DNA from: Trichaptum fuscoviolaceum
Lineage: Eukaryota > Basidiomycota > Agaricomycetes > Hymenochaetales > Trichaptaceae
Direction: 5' to 3'
NCBI GenBank assembly: GCA_910574455.1
Contig: CAJSYZ010000004.1
Coordinates: 1,364,001-1,428,000 of the forward strand
Length of the DNA stretch: 64,000 bases
The first letter of the stretch is position 1, and each line of letters begins with the position of its first letter. The notes beneath the pieces were generated by a model. The model saw only the letters and a program-made list of their open reading frames with translations, ran no database searches and had not been told where the DNA came from. Made by a program: the position numbers and the translations under genes. Of this stretch, positions 36,426 to 49,803 are shown one piece after another.

Positions 36426-39400
36426 ATGGAAGAATCACCACCTGGACCTAGTTCATTTCAAGAAAGAACAGAATCTCCAAGCCTTACCTCCGAAAAGGAC
36501 CGTGATCTAGAACTGAAACGAGTTCGCGGAGAAATCTCCTGTGCAGAATGCCGTCGGTGAGTTGAGTTTGGCATGACTATTCTTAAATAGAACGTTTACA
36601 GAGCTATTGCATGTTTATATCAAAAGTCAAAAGTTGAAGTGCGATAAGAAGGTTTGCGCATCTGACAGTAGACATCTAATACACCCCGGGCCTGATAATT
36701 GATCATTCATATTAGATTCCTTGTTCATCATGTGTCCGCAGAGGTTGCCAATCAGTATGCCCAACGGGTGAGCTAGTTATTCTCAGTCATAGTTTTCGAG
36801 CTCGAAACAGACTGTCATGTCATCACCATCTGCAGGACTACTGCCTTCCAGGCATAAAGCTAGGTATCTACTACTTTTTTTGGCTTATCTTAGAGGCTCC
36901 TGACATCTTACGATAGTTCGAAGACGGAGAGACTATATAAGAAACTACTCATCATGAGCAAACGAATACAACAGCTCGAAAATGCACTGCAAGTTCTGCA
37001 GGCATGCGTCTCCTCCACCCTCCACCCTCTTCTTTCAAAGGACTTGCTCGAAGTGAAGATTGTAGATACTCTCGACGATCCCGAAGAGCCTCCCGACACC
37101 TCGGAGGCAGACATTCACATCGACTTTGGCAGTCTCACTATTTCAGAGCAAGGGGTGACGCACTTTGTTGGTCGATCTGGTGCTGAGGTGCTGATGACTT
37201 ATCTGACTTTTTCTCGTGGGATCTAAAGCTTACTTATTTCATTGGCTCCTTTCAAGGTGATGATGGCAGTAAGTACCTTTTCCATATCAGTCCGTCATTT
37301 GACGTAGTTGAATTCCTGGACAGGCCGTCGTTAATGAAAACGCTCAAGAAATCAGGCAGAGGGCGATGTCAAAGCTGCCTGTAGAAGTTGCTCATGTTGC
37401 AGAGACATTTCCCTTCGTACCCATCCGCTTACCGAAAGATCGAATTTTATCCGCCATAGAATCCCGCTTACCGTCCTATGATCGTGCCTCAATTCTCGTA
37501 GAAGCATATCTTCAAAACATTTCCTCCTTTTTCCGCCCGGTCAGACGTGAACAAATTATGGGAGAGCTTCTTCCGAAGTTCTACAAGCATCAAGACATTA
37601 CACAGTCACCGAATGACGATCATGAAATAGCCGCTCATCAGCTCGCCTTAATGCTTGCGGTCTTTGCTTGTGGTGCCGCGGGTGACCTGACTATGGAATC
37701 GTGCAACGAAGAAGGAGAAATGTACAAACATCTTGCACGCAGTGCGCTAGGAATGCATTCGGTTTTCGAGGGCACTTCACTTGCAACGGTCCAGGCTCTC
37801 GCACTCGTTGGTGCTTATGACTTGTACAGTGCCAGCACGGAAACGATCGAGTCAGCTTTCAAATTGCTCGGTCTAGCGCATTGCCTTGGGATCACAGTAA
37901 GTCTTAATCACTCGTTTCTCAACCCAAGCTCAAACACGGAATATACCCTTCAGATTGGACTTCGTGAGTAATAGATATTGAATCGCCTCTTTACATTTGC
38001 TGAATCGCTTGAAGACTGGGAACCATCGAGCTGGAATGTTGAAGCAAAGTTTGTCCAAAGGCGTAGGAATCTATTCTGGGAGTTATATGTCATGGACATC
38101 TTTAAGGTACGAGATGTTAGTATTTTCCCGCCCGTGTTAGTCATATTCAATTGATCCAGTCTATGGCTTCAGGGAGACCTGTGATGCTCCGTCGCCATGA
38201 AATTGACTGTCAATTTCCAGATGATGATGACGCTAAAGTAAACGAGGACGGATCGACAACCCAAGGCTGTCAGTCATTTTATTTTTACTCTCAAAGTATA
38301 TCATCTTATCCTGATATGCAACTCTCTTGGTTATCAAGTTTGGAGATGGAAGTATGAGTATGCGACAAGCATATCTACTGATGTTACAGAGAAAATGTGC
38401 TCAGTCCGCCCTATGAAGTATTCCGATATATTGGAGTTGGATAGGAAAGTGCGAGCAATACATAGAACTTTCGTTCCTTCCACAACGATGAATTCCACTT
38501 ACTCGACGACGGCATTGCAACAATTGATAAGAGTCATACACGGAGAAGCAGGTGAGTTTCGAGATATATGTCCTACATAAGCAGAATGCAATTAATGACG
38601 TCCAGTTCTCCTTTTCATTCACCGGAACTTCTTCATCACGGCGCTTCGCGAAAACCCCAAGGATCCTTTGAATAGTCGCTTCGCCTCGTCATTCTTAGCA
38701 ACCATTGCGAGTGCCATCACAATGCTTAGGTTTGTTCGGCGTGACTACGAACACTCAAATCAACTATTGTTGCGCCACTGGACTTTATGGGTTGTTACCC
38801 TTGGTGCCGGGGTAAGTAACTATCGACTACCTCTACTTCTCATAAGTAGTGCTGTCTAATGAACGGCGCGTTAACACATGTAGGTCGTTGTCGGTACAGT
38901 TGCGGCTACACAGGTGCATTCCGACCTAGCGCAGACGGCTCTGCAAGAGTTGCAGTTAGCAATTGAGCTATTTGAAAAAGCAATAGCCCACCCTGTCACC
39001 AAAAATGGTTTAGTAAGTACATTATACCGTACTACAACTATTAAATCACCCTTATACTCTCATCCTACAGCCAATTCTTCTACGTCTCCGAGACAAAGCT
39101 CTCAGTAACATGAGCTATGACAAACTCCATAATGTGACCGATGCAGCGGTCGGTACGGTGCCCGTGAAAACTGAAGAGGTCGATGAAGCGTTATCTTTGA
39201 TTGGCGGAACGTCGCGTGTAGTACGCAATGAACATATGATGCAAGTCCCAAACCGGAGTGCGACTTTATCTACGGCGGCGTCAGCACCTACTACCAATTT
39301 CCGAACCAGTGACTCCACGAAGCCTATCGACACTATCTCACTACAGAATCCGCTCTCCATGCGGTCTGACAGCACATGGGGACCCGCAGACCTCGCAGCT

Positions 39401-39853
39401 ATTGGGAGCTATTTGCATCCATCCGCAGTAGATGTGGGACTATTGGCCTATCATATTGGGCCCAACTTGAATGCCGCGAGCGATCCCGCCTTTACACAGA
39501 GTCAGAGTAGAGACTACAGTCTACTTTCCATGCTCCGACCATCTGCTGTGCCTGACCTTGATCTCTGGCCTTCCGCATCTCACCCTGCCTCTCAGCATGG
39601 GGTAAACACTGAACAACTTCAAGGGAGTACCCCAGACAGTTCTGCTTTCCCATTGACCATGAATTTCGACCCGTCGAGCTACGACTTCGATATTGGGTGG
39701 CTTAGTTCGGGGGGAATGCCTTCGACTGGCTCTCAGGAGGTTTACTCTCAGCCCGGAGATATTGATGGGATGATTGAGGATACATGGCGGACAATCATGG
39801 GCGATCCCCGGTTCACGAACACTGGTGTAAACGAACCGACATTCCAGATGTGA
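36426..39853 (+). CDS. Zn2Cys6 fungal-specific transcription factor 2 (paralogue of factor 1)
   Basis: A nuclear regulator built like the one at 22550-25957. The first exon ends in RGEISCAECR; splicing gives RRQKLKC, CDKK and IPCSSCVRRGCQSVCPTG, a complete zinc cluster. Then come a coiled coil (MSKRIQQLENALQVLQACV), FGSLTISEQGVTHFVGRSG, and the middle homology region with FFRPVRREQI and LAVFACGAAGDLTMESCNEE. The C-terminus (IEDTWRTIMGDPRFTNTG) matches the end of factor 1. In the middle region about two thirds of residues agree by eye. Even intron positions in the zinc cluster coincide, so the two arose by duplication. It ends 151 bases from the laccase stop, tail to tail. Targets are unknown. 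Confidence 0.87.
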
Positions 39854-40004
39854 GCTCTTCACGTCCTTTTTGAGCTACTTTATATCTATTGTTTAAATGC
39901 AACGTAAACCGTTACTCATTGTTCCAATAAATCAAAGTGCTGCACAAGCTGATACGCATATTAATAATACTCGTCTTAGTAAACGAAGTTAGTTCTGTTA
40001 CTCC

Positions 40005-42595
40005 CTAGTCTTGTTGCAAGCCCGTATCTGGATTCTGTGCGTTGTATGTTGGGCACAAGTTCTCCCAAGCAGCTATTATCACGCTTTATTTTTGTGTTTT
40101 AAAGGAGTTCACCAATTTTACTCACAGTTAGGTGGGTCGTTCGTCGCTATATCGGCCGCGTCTTCGGCAAATACGACAGCCAATCCACTAATCCATGATG
40201 TGAATTTAATACATTAGTTGTGTCGTTAAGAATTACTTACGCTTGCAGATGCCAATCGATATGGCAATGTAGGAACCATGGTCCGGGGTTGTTGGTAACG
40301 AAACGGAACGTCACATTGTCGGTTCCGGCGCCGATACTGACCGTATCCCGACGCACTGGGTTCACAAAGTTGTATGACGAATTACCGGCAACCCTGATAA
40401 CATCGAAATTATGCTAGACTTTCGGATTGGTAAAGTTTACTTCAGGTTGAGTTAGGTGCACGCGTACCCCATGAAGATGGAATGGATGCTAATTAAAGTT
40501 GTTAGCCGTGATAAGAGGCGGAAAATTGAAGGACGTACATTGCCGCCACCCGGGATGTTCACTTCGATAACTTTGTTTGCGGGGAGATTATATACAGAAC
40601 CATTCGGCAAGAGCTGGTTTGCATTCGTCGTCCCACTCAGAATTTGAAGAAGTACCGGCACATTTGGAGGAATGAATGGATGTCCGTTAATTTCAAAGTC
40701 ACCAGGGGGAGAAGGTTTGGTTATGTTCAATTCAATGACTTTGTCTGCTCCCCCAACGAAAGGCTGACCGGGCTAGAGGTGCGTTAGCCTTGCGACATAG
40801 GTCATTAAGTTATAAATTGACGTACAGCACCCGGGTTGATAAGCGGCTTCAAGAAGCGAATCAGTGAAAATAACGGACGAGAAGTGAGCTATATGACAAC
40901 ATACATGAAGCTGTGATTCGTTGAGTATAACTGGGTTAGGTATGGGCGAGCTGGTTGGCTCTACGTTTCGTGCTCCGTCGTACCGGAGGATTGCTGAGTT
41001 GACACCCCCGGCGGTAGTGGTGTTACCGACTGAAGGTATGGCGCGGATCCCTAAAAGAATTTAGGTTTGTAATGAATGGTACTTGTGGACCTTAAATGTG
41101 AGGAAACTGCATACAGTAATTGTCGACTGGTTTATCCATAGTCACCTAAACAGAAACTCAGTATATTAGATGTCGAACTTAACGAAGGATCTCTTACGAT
41201 GACTGAATACCGTTGGGCTGTACAAAACGGTCAATAGGTTGTATAAATTGTAAAAGATGATAACATACCAGCAAAGATATTAAGCTCGTCCACAGTGACG
41301 GGCTCAGTCTCCACACCATCAGCTTCGATGATCGTCATGTTATGGCCATCAATGGAGAATGTGTAACTACGAGATGCATATGGTCAGTTTAGAGCTTTAT
41401 AGCATATCATATGAACGTACGAGGGGAAGCAGCTTGTGCTGATAATTCTAAGACGTTGACGTTTACCGACCTGCGCACGGACCACGGCCAGCTCACTGGG
41501 GTTTGCTTGACCGGCCGCACGCCCAAGACCATTGATCAAGGTAGAGTTAGGTGTACTGTTTAGACGAATCAGTTAGTGGCCGAGGTTTGCTAATTTTTTC
41601 ATGGATATGCCACTAACGGATTTGTACTGTTCCTATGAGGGAAAGCCGTAGGCGAAACAGTATGGTACCAATCCGCAAGAGTGATGATGGTAGAAGCTGA
41701 TAATGTGTAGTTAGTTATTGGAAGTATCGTGACCGTGAATCGGACGTATCCCTGTCTCACCATCATCGATGTCATACATGTCCTTCAGTGGATCATTGGG
41801 ATCTTCAATGGGAGCGATGTCAAATGTGAATGAAGACTCTCAATGGCTTTACATACCGTAGATAACAAGAGGTCCGCTGTCAAGAGCTTCCAGTCAGTAC
41901 TGGCAAAAGGTTAATGATGTGTAACAGAAGGAAGATTTACCGAAGGCCATCGCAATACTGAGTGGCCAGATGGGAGTGATACCAGTACGTTCCAGACTGG
42001 TCTGGGACAGTGAAGTTGTACCTATATAGGGTTTTTATAAGTAATGTTCCTGGGCGTAAAGTTCGTAAGCGTACAGGAAGGAGTCGTTCGGGACAATGGG
42101 GCATTGCGTGACAAATGCCGGTCCATCCATTTCTGCTGTATGAGCTTGAAAAAGACCGTGCCAGTGCTATAACAAAATATGGGCTTAGGGATGAGAAGAT
42201 CAGCAGAGTTGTAAGAGGCTTGTCATACAATCGAGGTTGCGCGATCCATCGTAGGGTCTGTGAGCTGATCGATGACATTGATCTGCAAAAGAATAAATTT
42301 AAGAAACATATAGGGGTAATGTGAAAAAATACATACAAGAAACTGGTCACCAATATTTCCGGAGATCAATGGCCCGGGAAATTGACTATCAGATGTCACG
42401 GTACTGCAGAGGTGATCGAGTTAGTGACTAAAGCCTGGCTCGGCGGTTATCAGATGCATACGATCTATTGAAACCATCGGGCGCCAGGTTGGCGTTTTGG
42501 ATGTGGAGGTCGCGACGGACAAGGTCAGCATGCACCTCAGATGTGAGACGTAGTGCAAATAAGACAGCACTCAGCAAGGATGACGAAGAGAACAT
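40005..42595 (-). CDS. Laccase (multicopper oxidase, AA1)
   Basis: A secreted phenol oxidase that couples one-electron oxidation of phenols to reduction of O2 to water. The signal peptide starts at 42595 ([17 protein letters not shown]). All four copper signatures are present: L1 HWHGLFQ, L2 [14 protein letters not shown]3 HPFHLHG and L4 [10 protein letters not shown], the last near 40240-40280. The tail [15 protein letters not shown] plus the final exon ([11 protein letters not shown], stop 40005) is a typical laccase end. More than a dozen introns of 50-60 bases interrupt it; the L2 exon only joins if the GTACGC donor near 42082 is used. Roles in lignin or pigment chemistry are known for the family. 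The gene converges with regulator 2 and neighbours the adenylate-forming reductase. Confidence 0.93.
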
Positions 42596-44704
42596 CTCGA
42601 GAAGAAAGAAAGGACTGAAGAGGGTGGATTCTCAGATGTGAGTCCTACGCCCATTTCGCAGTCCAGATAGCGCGAGTATTTATACGTTCTTGGTCTTTTG
42701 TCTGCAGACCGATTGTCATGTATTTGCCTGTGTATCAGCCTGAAACATAGGAGAGATCCAAGGCCGACGAGCAAGCATGATGGTTAAGGAACTGAGGACC
42801 TGGGGGTACGGAGCTCCACTTAATGGCCATTACGACACTTGCGTGATTGAGAATCGAATGTCTGGAAAATGCCACTAGTCTTTGTCGATGTATCTCTTGA
42901 AATCTACCAACGTCCTCTCGCAAGGTTAGTACGTTACTCATTGTAAACAATGTGTAGCAAATTGCCTACCTTTGATGAAGGAAAACGGCCGCCCTCTTGT
43001 AGATATAAGGCATGCCAACCGACGATGTTGGAAGGTCTCATTGAGTAAAGGCCGATATCGGGACGCCCTAAATGAGCGCTCTCAGGCAATGGACAGTACT
43101 AGTGGTACTGATCTTGATGATATGTAGTTTGTTATGCAAACGTTTGAGATATCGCTCAGCGTGAGATACCAATTGCAAGACCTTCCAAACCTTCGAATAG
43201 ATAGATTGCCAATCTAACAGAGCTGTATAGAGAAAGTGTTTCATTACCAACGAACCCTATATTCCACATATGTAAGCATACTGGATCATGATGTTGCTGC
43301 TGCTCATCACAATGTCAACAACATTGAAATGCAGAGCTTCCGGGCACATGCATTCCGGCATGCGAAAGTTAGTCTTGCAGGCAAAGATTACCGATAGGTA
43401 AGGTGAAGCAATGTAAGTGCCGGAAGAAGAGTTCATTGTCATTCAATGCACGGCCCACATATTGGACAACATAGGGTCAGAAGATAGAATGCAGTAGAGT
43501 ATATTAATAACTTACCGTTATACCCGACCTTGTCGGAAGATCTAATCTGGAATTTGTCTAAAGAGTCAAATACATAATTGGATCGGCGGCGATTTTCTCC
43601 AGCCTAGCGTCAGGGCTCGAGTTTAGATTCTCCGAGGCTGATCCTTCGCGGAGTCCATCGGCCATGCTGGTTCAAAAATGCAGCGGAGTGAACCTCCCTC
43701 ATAAAACTGTATGTACATACGTTAACTTTCAGGTTGATGATATCGTCGCTATCTTTCGGCCTCTGTGAGAGTTATATGAGCGCTTTTCGTAAGGAGCACT
43801 TAGGAGGTGGAGGATATATATTGCTTACATTGTTTCACCATCCCAGCATCAACGGCCTTATGTCAAAGTAAGTGATGAAAGTCATTACATTCTCCATCCT
43901 TATTTGTCGTGGTGGGAGAAAGTGCTCTACAAGACATCGGGTGCGCGGCCTACATACAATACAAACCGCAAGTGAAGCCCGCTCATTGCTCATCGCAAAA
44001 GTGTCTCGACCTCACGAGGTCACGGAACTCACCCACACGTCTCAGATTCTGAAGAACCGGATTTTGATCTGTATGCATTGGGGTGTCCGAGTCGGCCATC
44101 GGGGAAAAACAATCGGATGAGCGCTATCTTACTAATGGTTCCCTATAAGATATACACTAAGAACGAAGCTGAACTGCTCACTGTGAATAGAGCGCCGTAA
44201 TACCACAAATATTCTCTGAAGATCTTGTGGGAAGCGTCCGAACATTAGCGTGACGATCCAGGGTAAAAGTTAGGCATCGAGTAATCTTTGTGCTGGAGGC
44301 GGGGTAAGGGCGGATGATACTCCCAAGAGATTTCGAACACGCGAAAGTGCCTCATCATTGAGCATTCACAGTTCTCAAGTAGGCCGATCGCCGACATCCT
44401 TCTGGTACGGCGCAGCATTGCCCATCAGACTATGCAAGCCTTTTTGCCAGAAGGAGATGAGGATACACCTATCAAATCGCGCCATCTGATGCATTTGCAT
44501 TGCAATCCCATTTCCTCCACTGTTTATGCGGCTGTTATCGCTACTGCCAGTGAAGCTGTGCATTGTTAGTTGTTCATGACGAAGAACGCAAATTCAAATC
44601 CGATTTATTATAAAGTGAAAGCGGAGAAAACTGGCCTTGTAGCCAACGCAGTGAGGGGAAGGAAGTAGATGTCGTGGAAGTATAAAAAGCACTGATGACG
44701 CTTA
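42596..44704. other. Intergenic region upstream of the laccase
   Basis: 2.1 kb including the laccase promoter. Sequence near 42660-42690 includes GTATTTATAC, a likely TATA box. The rest is AT-rich with short frames on both strands, for example 43872-44120, that match nothing I know. Confidence 0.45.
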
Positions 44705-45002
44705 GGGCCTGTTCGGATCTAGGCTCCGGGACCCCATTTAATTTGAGGTTTCTCACGCCTTCTATCCCATTCCCTCGAAGGCGGAGCAGAAGCACCGTTC
44801 GGTAACTTGAACTGTCAGCGAAGCCAGTTGTTTGTGACAATTGTAGAAGACACCGGTAGAATCTTGGAGAAGTATTTACTTGATTAGGAGATACTTTTAG
44901 CCTGAAACGGAAGTAATCTTCCATATAAAGCCCACACTAGTCCCATTTTCTGTGACAAGCATGTGACTCTGCCTGTAGAACGCTGCGTATCCGAACAGGC
45001 CC
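44705..45002. mobile_element. PIF/Harbinger (Tourist-like) MITE
   Basis: The ends GGGCCTGTTCGGAT (44705-44718) and ATCCGAACAGGCCC (44989-45002) are perfect 14-base inverted repeats. TTA occurs immediately outside on both sides (44702-44704 and 45003-45005). A 3-base TTA duplication and a GGGCCTGTT-type end are those of Tourist-like elements of the PIF/Harbinger group. At 298 bases it has no transposase. An open frame across it (44574-44924, minus) is accidental. Confidence 0.85.
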
Positions 45003-45444
45003 TTAGTAGTCTAACTAGTAGTAGCTTGAGCGTGGGCCCGGGGACCTTCAAATTAACCCTACTACATTTATAGTAGTAGTAGTGAACCTTAAACTGGCGA
45101 CGAAAATCGGTGAGGCCCATGGCAGTAGAACAATATTATTTATCTATTTGCTTCATTTTTTTTTTACTAGCTGATGTACTTCCAGAAACTAACAAAAAAG
45201 TGGAACAACACTCCTCAATGTTCTGCAGGACAACAAAGTACGATGGGCATCTCAGTCAGCGACATTTCGATTCTGACGGGATCGACTCGTAAGGTTCAAT
45301 CAAGTACATCGGTGAATCGGTCTAAAAGGCAAGCGTTATTACTGAATAATTTATGTATTCACATCCGTGTCCATTCCATTCCGAAGTCTAAACAATGAAA
45401 ACAAACACCAGAACCCGCTATGCACCATGTTGACTATTGAGAAT
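45003..45444. other. Intergenic region downstream of the reductase gene
   Basis: About 440 bases with AGTAGTAGT microrepeats near 45070. It probably includes the terminator of the minus-strand reductase. No gene was seen. Confidence 0.4.
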
Positions 45445-48400
45445 TTATAAAAACCCTGCCTCCCTCCAATACGCTATCCAGGACTTGACATTCTCTCCAT
45501 CGAGCGGCTTGTCTTTCAGTCCCGACAACGTCGCGGACGCGCTACACGCGCGGTCTAGCGCGATACGCCGTATCCCCATTGCCTCCCTTCCTTCGTCTGT
45601 GAGTGTACCCGCCGCCTGGAAGAAATCGATGATGCGCAGCGCCGGGTTGTTTTCCACTTGCTGCACGGCCGCCGCGGTGTCCAGCCCTTCCGCGCTCTTC
45701 GTCAGCCGGTCGACCCACTCGCGGTATGGGACGAGCGGGAGGTTAGAGAGTTCCTGAGAGGCTGCGGTGAAGAGACTGGACCACGAGACGGGGTGTGGAT
45801 GCGCGAGGTGAAGAACCGGACTGGAGGCGTTGCGCATCTCGCACACTACGCGTGCGGCAATGTCGATAGGGATCCAGGAGACGTCCTGGCAGGAATGTAC
45901 GATCCGAATCAGCCAACGGTAGAGACATTACGAAAAAAGGAGGTTTATACGCACGTTGTTGATGAGCGGCACACATCCAAGCTGGACGCTGGCCTTGAAC
46001 AGCGCTGGGACCCATTCCTTCGTGTTCCAACACCCACTGGCAGACGCGCCGCTTATCCCGCTCATTCCACACATCTGGGCAACGCGGATAACAGTTGTCT
46101 TCAGACCCGAGTTCTCGATGGGACGGGATGCAGCACTCAGAATATTCTCGCAGACCCACTTCGACTCGGGGTAACCCGAGCCCACCGCGCAACGCGCGTC
46201 TGCTAGCTCTTCATCCACGGGCTCGTTGCCCGGATGCTCTGTTTCGAAGGTAGTGTAAGACCGAAGATATCTACAGATAAGAATTAAGGGGCTTACGATT
46301 GACAGAGCTGACGGAGCTGATGAACACGAAATGAGGAGGGGTAGGCTGCAGGGAGGATAAGGCGAAGTCGATCAGGCGGCGGTGGCTTCGCATGGCGGAC
46401 TCGAATGACGCAAGAGACTTATTGAAATCGACCGGGTAGGCTAAAGTAAGAAACGCATCATGTTAGTACATCCAAAGCCAGATAAGTGCAAGGTCTTGTG
46501 ATGTATTTACCATTGTGTATGATGTGAGTGACCGAGCTAGTCATCTACCAGCAACACAAAAATGTGAGACAATTGACCCAACTTCACGTTTGCGAAGCAG
46601 AAGATGACGGGGATTTACCTCATTGAGCACCATCCCATCGAGACCGAAGCCATCGGCAGTCAAGTCTGCATCAAGCAAGACCAATTTATCGGACGACACA
46701 ATCTTCCCATCAATACCCTTCTCCTCGAACGCACGGATCTGTCGCTCGCGGGTCGATCCGGCCGCAACCTTGCGGTTGAGCGCGTATACTTTCTTGACGT
46801 TCGGGTCTTGTACTAGCTCAGCAAGAACGAGCGAGCCAAGCCATCCAGTCGTGCCCGTCAAGAGGACGACTTCGCCTTCGTCTTCACCATCCTCTGCCGG
46901 CCTGGATGGTGACCCGACATGCTTACGGAAATCCGACCCGTACTTGCGCAGCATCTCGTGCATAGCATCTATCTTCCTCGTATAGGCGTCAGCTACAGCT
47001 GCGTCCACACGAGGCTGCGCCGAGGTGCCATTTGCGATATCAAAGACATACGCGGCGAGGGACGCGATGGTCGGGTGGTGGTAGATGAACGAGCCTGGCA
47101 CGGTCCGGGGATCGACTACCGCAGTTTTTGCCAGCGCATTGAGGACCGTGTTTCTTATCCATGTTGCCTGCAGGCTACAGAATGCAAGGCTGAGCCTCTC
47201 AGTCAGAGAAAGCTTCGCAAATCATACCTATCGCATCCGCTCTCGAACATGTCCTTAGTATCTCCTATAGTGCGCTTCATAACCTCGGACACGATAAGTC
47301 GAATGAAGTCCAGCACGTTCTCTCGAGTCCACTCGGATGGGATATTCATATGCGGCTGTGTAGTCTTCTGCACCGCAGAGTATAGCGCATCTATCTCCGC
47401 ATCGTATTCCGCGACGATGGCCTGCCTTCGCGCTGTGTTTTTTGCCGTGTACGTAAATGGCTTCTGGGGAGAGGAGACAAGGATCATCTACGACCACCAA
47501 ACAACGACGTCATTAAATGGTCACATATGAGGAGCTAAAACCCCGCCTGGGTTGTACAAACCTCCTTGAATATGCGTGATTGCTGAGGAGCATATTCGTT
47601 CATTCGTTCCACCGTGGGCCTACAAATTGGCGATGAGTTTCCTTCCAGTTTCTTTTCCAGCGGGGGATGACGACTTGGAGGTCGACGAAGAGAGTCACTC
47701 ACCAGATCAGGTTCCGGAAATCCGACAGCGCCGCCTCATCTATTGGATCGAACCTGAACTCGGGCTTCGGGTCGATAACGACGCCAGGGTAGAACCGGCC
47801 ACGTCCAAACATAACGGCAGCTTGGACGTGCGGATCTTGGTTCAATATGTTCTCTACAGAAACGAAAAGGACATATAATGTTTGTGTATACTCTAGCGAA
47901 AGGGGAGTACAGGACGAACCTAATGGACCGGGGTTTGTCTGGAATACGGTGTTCATGAGAAAGCTCCTGGATCGTATTTACATGGGAATGTGATTGAGCA
48001 TACCTTCTCTCCAGTTGAGTGCATGATCTGATCGTCCACTCTTCCGTGTACTTTCCAATAACCAGGTTTCGTAGGGTGGGGAGTGAGTAAGTCGTTCGTG
48101 GCATACGCGTCCACGCCATCGATTTTCGTGTTGAAGACACAAGGGTACACATAAGGACTCGGCTTATAGAACAAGTAAGTAAATAGTCAAAGCACGGAGG
48201 CACCTGGGTAGCTCACAATAATGACAAGCTCTGCGTTCCCATTTCCGTCAGGAATGAACTTTGCGTTCACGTTATCGGATATCCGGAAATACTCCCATTC
48301 TTTCTCGGAGTTTTCTGCGTATGGGTGTGAGTGAGGGTCACCATAAAGAGCGGAGAACTTACTTGGGATGATAGGAGTTGAGACGCCAGTTTCAGAACTA

Positions 48401-49803
48401 GATATAGGACATTAATTTCAACAGATGAATTCGCGGAAAGCTCGAAATAGGGGAAATTGCTACCATCCAAAAAGAACATATATACCAACGCCTTGGCCCC
48501 AAAGAAAGTCTCCGACAGTCTTGCTCAGCGGACCACCTCCATAAATCTGATTAAGTTCCAGATGGTGTTCATAATGCGGGTTTCGTGCAAGAAACTCACA
48601 ATTCCTGTGATGGACTTCAGGTACTCTACGTACTTGGGATTCTCAGACCAGGCCTAATAGAGTGAATAACTCAGACGCGTAGTAGATGCATGATAAGCTC
48701 TAGAAACTGACCTCAACAAAGCTAGGCACACTCAATACGATGTCGCATTTCGTAGCCATGGCGGCTTCCATCACGCTATCCGGTGCCGGAATAACAGCCG
48801 GAGAACGGGGAGGGAATACAGACAAGACAACCCCACACGTCGCCTGGGTGTATAGTAATGTTAACAACCGAATTTACTTCATAATACAGTTTCACGTACG
48901 GTCCATGCTGTTTGCACTATACCCATGGCATGGAACATCGGCATTGAATGGAGTGCAAGACGACGCCCAGTAAAGTCCACTTCACCAAAGTCTATAAATG
49001 CAATACTTTTCAGCTAGCGTCGATACTAAGTAGAAACGGTTTCGAGACTGACAAGGTATAAGGCTACCCTGTGAATTTTGATAATACGTCCAATAAATTG
49101 GCTTCGGGAAGGCGGTCGAACCAGAAGAATGCATGATGTAAGCAATATCGTCCATATTATACTTTACCGATGCGAGAGGAACAAAGTCTTCATCGCCTTC
49201 TAAGTACATGTTATCATACGATAGCATCACAGAGACGAACGGCTTTGCTTCTCCTTCGATCAAAGCCAATGACTCTGAAATCAGCGTCTGAAGAGCACGC
49301 TCAGTCCCAACCAGGACATGCGCTGCGTTCACCTTTTGAAGCAAGTGTGCGACAGCAGCAGGGGAATTCCGGGTGGAGATGGGAAATGCAGAGTAGCCCG
49401 CGCGCATGATGCCGGCGATGACAGTGAAGTAGGTTATCGTGTCTAGATATAACGAGTATTCTCTAGATAAATAATATAGTAGTTGCGAGACTCGAATGAA
49501 GAACGTACCGGACGATGCCAAGATGGCAACCACAGGCATCCTTGCATCGGTCCTTTTGACCCTTGACTGGATGACCCTCCCAGCACGGTGTAATGCACGA
49601 ACGGCAGTCGCCCAACTGATTACACGTTCTGCCCCTTCGTCGTCGTCGTAAACGAACAATGGGTGGTTGGGTGAGTTCTGTAGATGCCAATCGTAGATCT
49701 CAGGAATCTTCATTGAACCATCAAGAGGTGGTAGGCTGAACGTCTCGCTAGCGAGACATTGGGTCGCTGGCGGTGGAGGGATAAGAGAAAATGGACCATT
49801 CAT
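45445..49803 (-). CDS. NRPS-like adenylate-forming reductase (A-T-R)
   Basis: A three-domain cytosolic enzyme that activates a carboxylic acid with ATP, holds it on a phosphopantetheine arm and releases it as an aldehyde or alcohol with NADPH. Domain A starts near residue 30 and shows the A3 loop MHSSGSTAFPKPIYW (near 49100). Further A motifs follow to about 47700. Domain T is around 47480-47060; splicing creates GCDSLQAT, whose Ser is the arm attachment site. Domain R has the Rossmann loop LLTGTTGWLGSLV (near 46870), then GYPESKW (Y-x-x-x-K) near 46170. It lacks a condensation domain. The acid substrate cannot be told from the sequence. Basidiomycete members reduce small aryl or alkyl acids or amino-adipate. 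More than ten short introns. It lies 2.85 kb from the laccase start. Confidence 0.9.

Noticed and set aside
44574..44924. 116-codon minus-strand frame
   Set aside because: It runs across the MITE boundary and has no similarity.
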